Of a stretch of 64,000 nucleotides of DNA, positions 27,564 through 40,045 are shown one piece after another. The DNA lies in assembly GCA_037074765.1 (NCBI GenBank), contig JBAMDO010000568.1:496001-560000 (forward strand). Direction: 5' to 3'. Positions within the stretch are counted from its first letter, which is position 1, and each line of letters begins with the position of its first letter. The translations under genes were made by a program, and so were the position numbers. This stretch comes from Mansonella perstans (lineage: Eukaryota > Nematoda > Chromadorea > Rhabditida > Onchocercidae). The notes below the pieces were generated by a model, which saw only the letters and a list, made by a program, of their open reading frames with translations, ran no database searches and was not told the origin of the DNA.

Positions 27564-30500
27564 TCACATATTTTCATATTGATCTATGCGACGTTTTGTA
27601 TTGCCACCACGAATTTGTCGCAATGTTTTGTATTTATCTCGGCCAGCTCGCTTATTTTCCATATGTAATAAATCATATTCCGTCAACTGCTGCTTGTCCT
27701 TTACCGCTTCCAAATCTGCTGTTAGGGCCTATAAAAACAAAAAAATTATTTTTGGAAAATTATAAATCAGATCAAGCATCTCCAAATATATTCAAAATTT
27801 CGAATTATCTTATATAGCAAATATGTGAGATAAACAATTAATATGCTGTTACTTAACATGAAAAAATTCAACAGAATAAAAAAGCATCTTGTAAGTCATT
27901 ATCTCAACATTTGCAGAGCTTACGTCGAAATCATATATTTGAAAAAAACAATTCAGTTATGCTAAATTTTTGACAAAAATGATATTCTTAAATCGATGTA
28001 TTTACTTATCATAAAAATGAAGAAAGAGTTAAACAAACAAAATTACATCAAGTTTATGCTTCAACGAAAGATTTTGTTCGGCAGCGGTTATTCGCTCCAG
28101 TTCTCGTTGTGGAACATTCTCATCACCACGAGCAGTCAATTCTGCAAATGAACAACACAATATATTCTGAATTTTCACTGAACTTCTGAACCCCAAAATA
28201 ACATTAAAATTGAACATTTTGAACACGAGACGTGAACGCGATTCGACGAGTTTTGTAACATGAGATATGAACGAGATTTGACGAGTATTAAACGGATTAT
28301 TTATTTACTTAGATCATTTCAACGCACCTGTAGCAATTTGTCCATTTTCGCTAGCATTTTCATCCAGATCTACTTCCTTAACGCTAAATTTTAGCTGCCG
28401 ACTGTTCTCCCGCTCCTGAACAGCCCGTGCTTCTTCGACTTCTCTTTGCAAACGCTCTGTCTCTTGAGTTTTAATATCAACTTGCTCGCGCATTTCAACT
28501 ACTTGTTGTTCACGTCTGCGCACTTCCTGTTCCAGGCGCTCACGTTCTTCAGAACTCATTTCCCGTTCTGATCGCAGTTGTTCGTTCAATTTCCGTAGTT
28601 CACCTTCTTTTGCTTCCAGCTGTTCTTTAGCTATCTACAAACTGCATCTATTAATTCCATTTTTTATTCTTTATTTGTAAGAAAATCCCTCCTTGCTTCT
28701 CCCCTCTTCTTAATAAATCTTCAACAACTCAATCTTAGCTCTTTCTAAATAATCAACCAACAACGAAAAGTTTTACACACATAGCGTTATAAAACAAAGT
28801 CCAAACCTGAAGTTCTGCAAGTTGTTGCTCAAGACGTCGAATAGTATCTTGTGCATGCAACAACTCTCGCTGGGCCCTTTGCATTTCTTCTTTCATTTTT
28901 TCCATCCTTTCTTCATATTCTTTCTGTTTTTGCTCAGCTGCTTCGCGTGCCGTCATTTCCTACAGCTTTTCGGATTAATCTTTAACAACACAAAAATTAA
29001 CATGATGAATTACTTTTATACATATACTAGCTAATCTTTCTTGTTCTTTGACAGTATTGGAATATCCAATTCCAGCTTTTACATCTAAAAAAAGTTGCAG
29101 AATAAGTGCTGGACTGAAACAAAACTGACACTTTTAATTAATAATTAAGCATGTCGCAACGATATTAATGCCCAAAATACTCATACAGCACGTTAATGAA
29201 TTCGCAAAAGTCAAATTCGTTAAGAAAAATGAACAAAACAGCACTCATTCATTCTCAATTTAGCTTTTATAACTCTACATTAAATAGTAACTAACTTTTG
29301 TAAGACGTTCTTGTTCAAGTTGTCTTTGCATCCGTTCTTCCTTGGCTTGCTGTTTCATTTGTTGTACCTCAATCGTATCCGGCTTTCTTCTGCGCATATA
29401 GAGTTCATGATTGCCCATACACAGCGCCAATATTCGTTTGTTTATTCGCAGCCGTGGAGCATAGAACACAAAGTCCTAGAAACCATCAGCACCATTAACA
29501 TATATCAAAATTACGACATCAAATATCATACTGGCTTGTATAAAATGGCATAACAACAAACATTATAAAAAACTAAAATTTCATCAAGGCCAGCCATAAA
29601 ACATCTCTTTTATGCTCCACAACATTACGTAATATGACGCAGTGTCAGAAGTAAAAAATAACTAAGAATAAAGCGTAAAAATATTAAATTCAATAAATAA
29701 GTTGAAAGAAACCACCTACATTTGCCTTTTTATCGATTGGCTTAATCACAAACTTCTTGTCATTGAATGAAATATTTCGTATTTCAGACCATGGAAAACC
29801 AACTTTGGGTGTAAGGCGATCATTCTTTTCGTATATGTTAAGTCCAAGAGCATCAACGCCCAAAAATAACTCTGTTCCTTTCTTATTACGAATTTCGAAA
29901 TACTGTAAACATTGGAATTAAACATTTAAAATACTTGCTTTTTTTTATTTGTTGTCTTAAACATATAATCAAGTATTATTTATGCATGCATGCGAACTGA
30001 GATATTGAATAAATCTAAAATAGTGGAAATATTTTGCGGAATTTTTGTGACAACAATCAACATTAGAAAAACCAACGAAAAAAAGTTAAAGTGCAAATGA
30101 AGATAAATTTGAAGAATTACCACTATTCATTGCGCACTTTTTTCACCCAATTTATACAAATTTCAAATTTTTATCTCTTATTCCGCTAAATGCCATTCTA
30201 GATCAGGATAATTCTTTTTAATAATGCAGAACATATACAACACACTGGAATGTAAGTGAGACGCACTATTTTAAATTACAATACATTATACTGTAAATTA
30301 TTATGCATCCTAATTGTGCACAAAGATGGTTAAAGAAATAGTCTCGGATGAAATGAAGACCTATTAAGTGCATAACTTATCTTCACTAGTAAAAAATTAT
30401 TCGAACTTAACTTTTGAAATTGCTGCCATTTTTTCAATTCAGAAATAAAAATATGTTAAACAAATAAAAATTTTAAATGAAATGAAACTAACATTGACGC

Positions 30501-32190
30501 CATACATTTCGAGATCTTGTGCTATTTTTAAATATTCCACCATTGCCTGCTCTCTATTCGTGTTCTTATGGTCTGCCCACCAAACCATTATACGCTTCTC
30601 CCACTCTTCAGGACTGAGAAGACATTGAATTTAATTTTTTCAAACAAAATTCATTTTCGCACTTTAAAATTTTAGTTTGCTAATATCACTTTGCTATAAC
30701 ACAAACAAGAAATTTCAATTACAAATAACTAAACCGGAATAAACACAGCAAAATTCAATCATTAGAAATAAGTAAAGAAAGTATCACATCTGGCTCATTA
30801 GAGTTCAAAAAACAATTCAAGATAAAAAAACGAGTTAGATTTTTTATATTAAAGTTATTGTATAACAAGAAATAAAACCGTATGTGCATGCGCGAAAAGT
30901 TCATTGATATAATGAAAACATCGAAAAAAAGAGAAACCTCAATTTGAACTGTCCAATAACCCTTTGTGGCAGTAACCGGTCGGATGTAAGACATCCGGGT
31001 TTGTGTGTTTCCGCACTGTAATCACCATATTTAGCTTGCATTGCAAACGATGCAAGTAGAACTGAAGTTTCTGGTGGACAGTAAATTTCATCCGATAGTA
31101 CAGCATCTTTCACTTGCAAGTAAAAAAGTCTCTGAAACGCTCAAAACGTTATAGAATTTTTGAAATTCTGTGAGTTTTCTTTCATCTAGAAAGAATTCAA
31201 AGTTGAATTTAGTTCTCACGATTGTATAATTTTTATTACCAACAACAAATAGACAGACTTACGAGAGTAATATCCTGAATTATTTCTTCCTGAACATCTT
31301 CCGGATAGAACTTGGCTCGAAATTTGAATAGTAAAGTCTGTTCTTTCTTTACATCTTGCGCTGTAACCTGAAACAAATGAATTAATGCTTTGCGCAAATC
31401 GTTTTCCTAATCCACATTAAGATTGATTATCAGAAATTTGATTATTGAAAAAGTGAATCATTGGAGCAAACCTTCTTGTTCAGTTTAAGCCATGTTAGGA
31501 AACCCTTTGTATCCGTGTATTGCAATCCGAAATACCAAATCTCACGTAGGCCAACCGTTTTAACGACCTGATCGAATAACTGTTTACCAGTGGTGCTTGG
31601 TTGGATGGCAAATTCCAACTCCGCGTCCATCGTCGTCACCCGTACGTTAATCTAAAAATCAACATTTCTAATAACTGATTGTTGTAAATTACAAAAAAGA
31701 ACTAAAGGAATTTTCAAGAAACTCTATTGGAATAATTCAGCCAAAGATTGATAATATCAGCTCATTCTATTATAGTAGGAAATATAATTTTTTTTGGATA
31801 TCAAAAAAAGCACAAAAAATCAGCACAACTATGTATTATTTTAGGTCAATCTGAATATATTCTTCGAATTTTTATCAGACCAAAGTTTCACCTATACTAA
31901 CTTCTGTTTAAAATATTCATTTCCTTGTCTGTGAATTTCACTTTCTCCCTACAGTCCTCCCTCTGTTCAGTTTTTCGAAATACTCTGCTGATTTACAACG
32001 AAATGGAGATAATATCACTATGTCACTATGCACAAAAATTTCGCGATATTCGATTTCAATTTGCAAAAACTTCCGAAAAACAACATCCAATCTCGTAAAT
32101 TTATACGGATAACATAAAAGCTTATAATCTGAAACATTTTATAATAGGATAAAATAAAAAATAACGAAAACTTACCGCTTTCTTAGACAT
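27564..32190 (-). CDS. erm-1: ERM protein (ezrin/radixin/moesin)
   Basis: Links cortical actin to the apical plasma membrane; in C. elegans ERM-1 shapes the lumen of intestine and excretory canal. Eleven exons: 32176-32190, 31472-31651, 31263-31367, 30938-31131, 30493-30613, 29720-29902, 29296-29475, 28807-28959, 28328-28634, 28047-28141 and 27564-27728. Total 1698 nt, 565 aa, close to C. elegans ERM-1. The start [20 protein letters not shown] opens the FERM domain (about 1-300), with [20 protein letters not shown] and the lobe ending [12 protein letters not shown] Glu/Arg-rich coiled coil follows (about 300-480). The C-ERMAD ends [20 protein letters not shown] and then QYENM, with the regulatory phospho-threonine at T546. 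The five-residue first exon matches the C. elegans isoform that begins the same way. Identity is close to certain. Confidence 0.96.
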
Positions 32191-32275
32191 AGCGCCTAAG
32201 TTATCAAACAATGCTTTGCAACTACACTATGTTTCACGTTTTCCCGTTAACGACTTAAGTCCTGGAAAAAACAAA
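32191..32275 (-). other. erm-1 5' UTR and probable splice/trans-splice acceptor
   Basis: The minus strand reads TTTTTTGTTTTTTCCAG ending at 32262, a strong nematode acceptor, followed by 71 nt of leader to the erm-1 ATG at 32190. It marks either a spliced-leader site or the end of a 5' UTR intron. Confidence 0.5.
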
Positions 32276-34238
32276 AAACGCTATATCGAAATGCAACCTC
32301 GTATTATTCGCAAACTCGGGAATTTCAAATATTAAAAAAAAAAAAAAAATCCAAAATAAGAATATCTTTCTCTATACATGAAAATCAAACATTCTTTCAA
32401 AGAAAAAATAAAAAAAAAAAAAACACAGTTTTGAGAAGCTACAAAGTTTTAAAAACGCAGAAATAGAGAAAACAATAAATAAACGTTTTAAAAATTGATT
32501 ATTACGATTATTGACTTTAAGCAATGAACTTTTTCCTAATGTTTGCATCGTGCTTACTAAATCTTCTAAATCTTCTGATTTCTAATTATTCTAATGTAAG
32601 CTTTAGTGTAATGATATGTAAAGTAAAATCCATCTCAAAGTACAACACTTTGCAACAAACAATGCTAGCATATTTTTCAGCGAACAATGTACTCTTTAAC
32701 AAATAATGATAGCATTCTTATCAAACAGTGATAACATATTAGTTTTCATAAATTCATTCAATTTCTTCTATTTCCTATTGCACGAAAAACTGAAATCATT
32801 TAAAGATTATATGTAAAAAGATTTTAGAATCTTAATAACAGGTTGTCCTAATAAATAAACATTATATTTGTATATTACGAATGCATATAGAAAGCAAGAA
32901 TAACAAACACAAAAATTGTACTAAAATAATTCGTAAAAGAAATTTTGTGAAATATATTATACAAATTAGCGGTATCTCGTTAGTACCAGTCCCCTCTCTG
33001 TTCTCCAATCATAGATGTTAATCCAAAGAATTGTATACTATAAATGTTATTCTTTATTTTCTAATCAGGAAAGAAAAAAAGCTCAAATACATGAAAGTAT
33101 TTGAGCCCTAAGTATGAAAGACTGATAAAGCATCATATCATCTATATTGTCATTTACCTTATTAATTATTATATGGAATTCGAACGCTGAAAAGTACTGT
33201 TCTTAATAGTGTACAGTATTGAACTATTATATATGTGATGGCACAAAATTCTCATATATCCACTGAATAATAAATTTCCCAACGTTTATAGTTCTGCCTA
33301 GGAAATTAGTGAATAGTGTTGACAAAGAATTTTATAAAAATTTAAAATATGTAACACTAAACATTGATTGAAAAGAACAAAAAACCCGCTTTCACATTAA
33401 AATTAAATCTTTCAGATTAAAAAAAGACCAAGACTGATTAAGTATAATTCCAGATGTTGCAATTTTATAATTTAAACATTAAATTAAAATCGCGCATGAA
33501 ATAATCGAAATCCTAGAGAAAAAACATTTCCCAGTCTAAAACTCACACAGCATTATCTGGTATTTCTCAGCGATTTCCATGCAATGACGATATGAAAAGC
33601 ACTATCTCAATTATTTGCAGAACAGCCAACTATTTATGTACTCCTTCACCACTCAAATAAATGGAATATATTCTATATCTATCTATATATCATACCGCGG
33701 TATTACACCGAAAATCCTAAAATAATACAAAACAGAAGAATAAAGAGTTCAGTCATTATAGTGCGCACGGGTTGTCGTTCTTTACATGGATTAGAAATTT
33801 AAATAGAGCATTAACAAGTACGCGATAATTACTTACAAACCCGTTACCTGATATTTAATAAATCAAAATGCAGTATCAATTGTTCTGAGTAAAGATACAA
33901 AGCAGATCCAGATATAATTGAAAAATATATCTGCAACTCTTTTTCATCAAAATGAATTCGCCAAAAAATTTAAATTTCAAAAAGCTTTTATTCAACTAGT
34001 GGACCAATTAGTTACTTCGCCAAGTTTTCAGTTCATTTTGGCGACTATCTTTTTTGTTATAATATCCATAAGTTCCGGAAATTGAGGAATCCACCATTGC
34101 ATTATTTTCTCATATAGCATTTATTAGTAGCTCAAACGGAAGAAGTGTTGTAGGAATGAAATATCATTGATAATCTATTGAAAAATTTAAAACGATTTGA
34201 AAAAACAATTTAAAAAAAAAAATTTAAAAATAAAATAC

Positions 34239-34333
34239 TGTTAGAATTATTTCACTTCGAGAATTTAAAACGATTTAAAAATTTAAAACAATTAAAACGA
34301 TTTGAAAATTCTCGAAATGAAGTAATTCTAACA
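34239..34333. repeat. 95-bp imperfect inverted repeat (hairpin)
   Basis: The left arm TGTTAGAATTATTTCACTTC continues to GAGAATTT. The right arm is its reverse complement with two mismatches over 28 bp. The centre is made of short AAAACGATTT repeats. The size and terminal arms resemble a very small MITE or a foldback element. No target-site duplication was verified. Confidence 0.7.
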
Positions 34334-36681
34334 ATAAATACAAAATCACATCTGTCTTAAAAATATGTTTGGTAGCCTTCGTACATTGCTAAAAATGCAA
34401 CACGAGTAAATTATTAACATGAATGATACCAATTATCTTTTTGAGAAAAACATTGAATAAGAAAACTGCAAAAAAACTTTCCGAAAAATGAACAAAAATT
34501 CAGTAAACAAAATTTCCATACAATATTGCCAAATTATTTTACATTTATTCAAAATTTACTTATAAAATCCTAAAAGTTACAATACGCGAACCAAATAAAT
34601 CAGAAAAATCGAAAAACAAAAACATGAGCACAAGAGAAGCAAAAATATATAGAGAACCACAATGTAAAGATGATGAATGCAGTAAATATAATTTATAAAA
34701 GATGTAGGATTTAGTGGTAATTTAAATTATAATTCGTCCTCGTCGCAACAGTATGATTATACATTTTGTAAAAATCACCTTTCATGTATATAATTTTGAA
34801 AAACGGCAGCTAAAAAAAATGATGAATACAGACTGAACCACATTTTATGAATAAAGCAATTTAATAATGATTCGTAGGATTTCAATAATTTCATAAACTA
34901 AGAAAATTTATAATTCATAAATAAAAAAAGATGGTTTAGAAGCAAACAAAATTCAAATCTAAGAGAATATCCTAATCGTCATAATAAGAGTTATTGTAAT
35001 AACTTTGATGAAAAAAAGTAAGGAAAGGCCTATAATTTTTACTTCACAATCATTTTTAAACAGTTAGAACTAAGAAAATAACCAAATATTGTTTCAAAAT
35101 ACACTGAATATTACAATTTTACTAAATTGAATCGCCCTGCAACAAACGGCAACAAACAGAACCACAGGAAAATGGCTGCAATGGAGCAAACAAAAACGTC
35201 ATATGTTTTGTTGAAATATTTTTTAGTATTAGCTTTTAAATTGAATTTTTAAATAACATTTAAGTAAAAATAATTTGATCAGCTACGTAATAATATTTGA
35301 ATTTAAAGCTCTTTGAATTTCAAATTCTACAAATGAAAGCGATGAACTTTCATCGATCTGCACTTCAGCTATTATGAGATAAAAAACATTCCGAACAGTG
35401 ACAACAATACTAATTGTGATGCAAGTACAAAAACATCGAAACCCATCAATATTTTGTCCATTAAAATTAGTGAATGATATGAAAAATATTAAGCAATAAA
35501 CAGAAAAATTAAAAATGATAATGAAAAAACTAAAACTGATAAAATCACATAAGAAAACAATAATTAAGAGTGATAATGGAATTTAGAGAATAAAAATGAA
35601 ATAATCAATGATTACAACACAGCAAAACAATAATAGTGTACTTCAATTCTATTATTCATTTTAATTCTAGCGTTTATAGATATTTTATAGATGAAATATT
35701 CAGTATTAGTAAAGAGAAAAAAAGCAGCTTTGAAATTAACAAATTTATTTCCTTATTTCATTCAATTTTTATTCATTACTGAATAAGCACTAACCTATGA
35801 TGATCAGGTGATTAATTAATCAATGTATTCTTAAATGCACTGATTTCAGTCTGCTATCAATTCCAAAGAATGAAATAGTTTATGACTTTAGAAATAATTG
35901 CAACCTCTCAGTAAATGCCAAAAAATAAAAGTGAACTTTGAAATTTTCACGAAATTTAAATTATGCGAGGAATTTGATTTTGCTCAAATCAGAAAGTAAA
36001 ATAAATGTAGTATATAATTCGATATGATTTTTCACAAGTATTTGGGCAAACAAATTTTGTTATTTCTCTTTACTCACAATGTACAAACACCAAAAATTTT
36101 TTTTTAACAAATTTCATAGTACAATCATAAGACATCTAACGTATATTTATTACTTATCATATGGGGAAGTAAATTTTCTTTAGCAAAATGAACGATAGCA
36201 TAACAGTTTCAACAAAGAAGCTAAATAGCTACAGGCCAACTTCTATTCATAATGCTCTTTCCGTAGTGGTGGTAGCTATTTCACCAAATATTCCATCGTA
36301 TCCGTAAGCAAAGGATAATTTCTTGATACATGCAACCATAATCATATGTTAAAATATAACCAAATCTATCCGATATAATTACATTCCGAAAAAAATCAAA
36401 TATGAAAATGGAATTTAATTTTGAGAAAAAAGAAAGAAAAAATTGTTCACAACACAAATAGAGAACATTTTTTTAAGATTAATAAATCCAACACAGCTGA
36501 GAGCATTAATCTTCTTCGATACAATTATTACGGATTATCATATTAATCTCATTCTTTCGAAGTCACTAATTCATCCATTGCCATTACTTATAAATTATCA
36601 TCTATTCATATGTGTAAAATTCGCAATATTGTATTTTCAGTAGTATTTGAAAACAGAAAAAGATTTTGATTTCTACCTAAG

Positions 36682-36748
36682 AATTAACACTAACAGTTAC
36701 TTAGCCTAACTAAAAGTTACTCTGTTAATTAACACTAACAGTTATTTA
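36682..36748. repeat. 22-bp direct repeat pair
   Basis: AATTAACACTAACAGTTA followed by C/T and TTA occurs at 36682-36703 and 36727-36748, differing at one base. Confidence 0.7.
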
Positions 36749-38666
36749 ATCTTGTTGCATATTTCAGTAAGGGTTATACTTTCGTTCTCCTTTTTTATCA
36801 TACAAATTAGTTCAGAAAAACTACATTTTGATTCTCGCTCCTAAATAGTAAATGTATAATACAAAGGCTTATCAGTTCGATAAGAAGTTCCTGACAAACA
36901 GTTACACAGATACAAACAGCCATATTCAACATTTCTGTAAATATGATTAGAAAAGATAGCCATGCAATGTTAGAATGCTCTCTCACTCCAAAAAGAAATT
37001 AATAATTCCAGAATGCTTCTTCTATACTGATAACAATATTTTCATACTGATAAGAAATTACTGCACTCTTCTCTAGGAATGCTCATTTACTTCTTTCTCT
37101 GAATATCTGAACAAAATTCTACACATATCCGAAAAATATGCAATGTTAAGTTCGTCAAATCCTAAATAAATTCAACATTTTCACTTTTTTACGAACTTAT
37201 ATTAAAAATAGTGTTAAATGAAAAGCTAATCAAAATAGCTACAACTCTTCAAATAAAATTCTTCAAAAAATTAGACAAATATTATATTAGAAAATTTAAT
37301 CAAAAAAATTTTAAATAATGAACAATAAAAAATAGGGGACATTTGGCATGAAGTAAGCAATAAAATAGAATTATTGAGTGTTTTAAAAGAAAAGACATCT
37401 TCAAAATATGCAAAAAGTTGTCGCATAAATTATTTAATAATCTTCAATGCAACAGCGAACACAATTCCACACCATAATTAATATCAGAAATTTCTCATTT
37501 AAACCCTTCAAATCAAAAAAAGCAAAAAAATTGTGCCATAAAAATAAGAAACTGTTTGAAAAAAAGTTTTTTTTTCTTCCTACAAATGAATCATTGGTGA
37601 ATCAGTGTCATGTATGCCCCATTACCAGCTATTTATAAAAGGTTTATCTTTCCATTTTTCTTGCATACAACAACTATGCAATGAACTGAATGAAATTTGA
37701 ATCAATCTTGGTCAAAATTTTTTTAAATTGAATTCACAAATATTTTTATCAAAATGAATGTTATAGTGAATAGATAAATTTTAATATTCGAAATAAACAA
37801 AATAAAATTGAAATGGAAAAGAGTAAAAAGATTTCAATTCTAGAAATCTATCAATGATTTCTCATTAACTTTTTTTATTTTTTTTTTTTTAAAATTTGTT
37901 AAAAAAAAAAGCATTAATCATTGCTTATAATATGGCCTAATGTTTTTTTTTGTATAGTTAGTTTTTAATTTTAATTATCTACAAACTAACTATGAAATAA
38001 TAATAAGCAATTTTGGATAAAAAAAAAAAAAAAAAAAATTTCATTAAGGAAGCACGAAATATTTGTGGTCCTCTCAAATTAAAAGGGTAATAGGACAGAA
38101 CAACAAGATAAGACGGAACAATTCCAATCAATCTATCGCGCACAACTCTGACATTTTTGCAAAGGGTACGACAACAATATGTCATTAAAGCAGGTGAGGA
38201 AGAGAATGTGCAAAACGAACATTCCAACGCTTCAATTCATCAATAATAAATTTAGGCTTAATTTAGAAAAATGTAAACGTGCAAACCAAGTAATAACAAA
38301 ATGGAAATTATGAATTTATAATTTATTTAAGACAAATATTAACATTGAATTAAGGAAAAGTATCATGTAGTCACGTAGTAAACTGAAAATGATAATGAAA
38401 TAGTTGATAACATGAATCCTTTATCTTTTTAATTCATTCGAAATTTCTCAATGATTCACTCAAATGTATCATTCTATTTTAATTAAGTAATATATAAGTG
38501 AAGTAAAAGACCAGCATTTTTAGATCCTTTCAACAATTCATCCTACAAAATCCGAACGTTCCCTCTCTCTACAACGACGGTAACAAAAGGTAGGCAGGAC
38601 ACAGTCACCAAAATTGCCTCCCATAAAATATTTTCTTTCTCTTCCTCTCTTTCCCATTCTTGAACT

Positions 38667-38715
38667 TTTCATCCCTCTCTCTCTCTCTCTCTCTCTTTCT
38701 TCCTCTTCTTCCCGC
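38667..38715. repeat. CT-rich microsatellite
   Basis: CCCTCTCTCTCTCTCTCTCT-type run with TTCC interruptions, in non-coding DNA. Confidence 0.75.
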
Positions 38716-38896
38716 TCTTTAACTCTCTATCCCTCTCTTTCCAGCTTTATCCCTAACATTTTGCAAAGAAAGGCGCCGATTACAAATATCAACAGAACAA
38801 AAATGTCAAACCGAACTGATCAACGCAAATAGTCGAGCAATCAACACATGGAAATTATAACACTACAACATATACATACATATATACACACATATA

Positions 38897-39113
38897 CATT
38901 GACGTGCCCACGCACACGGATATTATAATATTACGACTACGAAATACACGCACGCACATACATGCACACGCATACATTGACGTGTCCACACACACATGGA
39001 CATTATAACACTACGACTACGACATACACGCATGTATTGACGTACCTACACACAAGGACAGTATAACACTACGACTACGATATACACGCATGCATTGACG
39101 TACCCACACACAC
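38897..39113. repeat. Degenerate minisatellite of about 60 bp, about 3.5 copies
   Basis: Repeated blocks beginning CATTGACGTRCCCACACACA and then GGACATTATAACACTACGAC, TACGA and TACACGCATG. Starts are near 38897, 38974, 39036 and 39094. The first copy is longer because of an extra AC-rich insert. Copies are noticeably diverged. Confidence 0.75.
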
Positions 39114-39298
39114 TTACATGTATACACACATGCACCCGTATACGTGTAATACACATACGATAGTGCTACATTATGCTACTGCAAGTGATAGTACGGGCAG
39201 GTGTGTTGTGACCTAACTTTAGAGATCTGAATAAGATGATGTCAAATGGTGGTCAGGTAATCCATTCTTTCTAGGTTGTTCATTCAACACTATCGTTG

Positions 39299-39470
39299 GT
39301 AACAATTGAGGGTTCTGTTGAGATGCATCGGATACTTCGAGCATTCCTTCTCATATATCCATCTAAATCAACAATGTTGCCTTGTAAACAATTGAGTGTT
39401 CTGTTAGGATACACCGGATAACTTCACGCATTCCTTTCCACATATCCATCTAATCAATAGTGCTATCTTT
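39299..39470. repeat. Diverged tandem duplication, unit about 85 bp
   Basis: The copy near 39299-39383 (GTAACAATTGAGGGTTCTGT, later GCATTCCTTCTCATATATCC, then ATCTAA) is repeated at about 39384-39470 (GTAAACAATTGAGTGTTCTG, later GCATTCCTTTCCACATATCC, then ATCTAA) with several substitutions and small indels. Confidence 0.65.
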
Positions 39471-40003
39471 ACGTCTCACTACTGATCATATGACTTACGT
39501 AAGAATATTAGCAAAATAAACAAAGATGAAGCTAAAACTAATAAACCGTATACTATAAACGAGAAATGCTTGACCTTTGTTCGGGTCATGTCACTTATTT
39601 TGCACATTGGAGCAATTATTGAATAACAATTGAAAAGATATGATTAGCGTAGTTTGATACAAAAGATTTTAAAATTTAAGTAATAATGAAGAAAATTTTT
39701 TAACGCAAAAAGAATCCTATAATTGTATACGTAATATAAATTACGTCAATAAGTTCCTCTCGAAAAACGACCTCATTGTGAATGTGTGTAAGAGTCAGTG
39801 AGAAAGTTAATGAGTTTTGAAGATACTGAGAGGAGGACATCGGACAAGGTAAATGTCATCTCAGCCCTTTACCTCTTTTTCGTGCCCTCCAAATGTTATT
39901 TCCTTTTCTTCTTTATTCCTCCAATTTCTTTCTTATTCTTTCAAAACTTTTTATTTTAATCTCATCAACTATTTTTTTTTTTTTTTTTTTTGAAAATATG
40001 AAC

Positions 40004-40004
<1 letters not shown>

Positions 40005-40045
<41 letters not shown>
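40005..40045. repeat. GA microsatellite
   Basis: A near-perfect (GA)n run of about 35 bp, preceded by a long T tract at 39971-39991. Confidence 0.85.

Noticed and set aside
33081..33106. Perfect 10-bp hairpin GCTCAAATAC-loop-GTATTTGAGC
   Set aside because: A short palindrome is expected by chance in this amount of AT-rich DNA; no terminator or RNA context.
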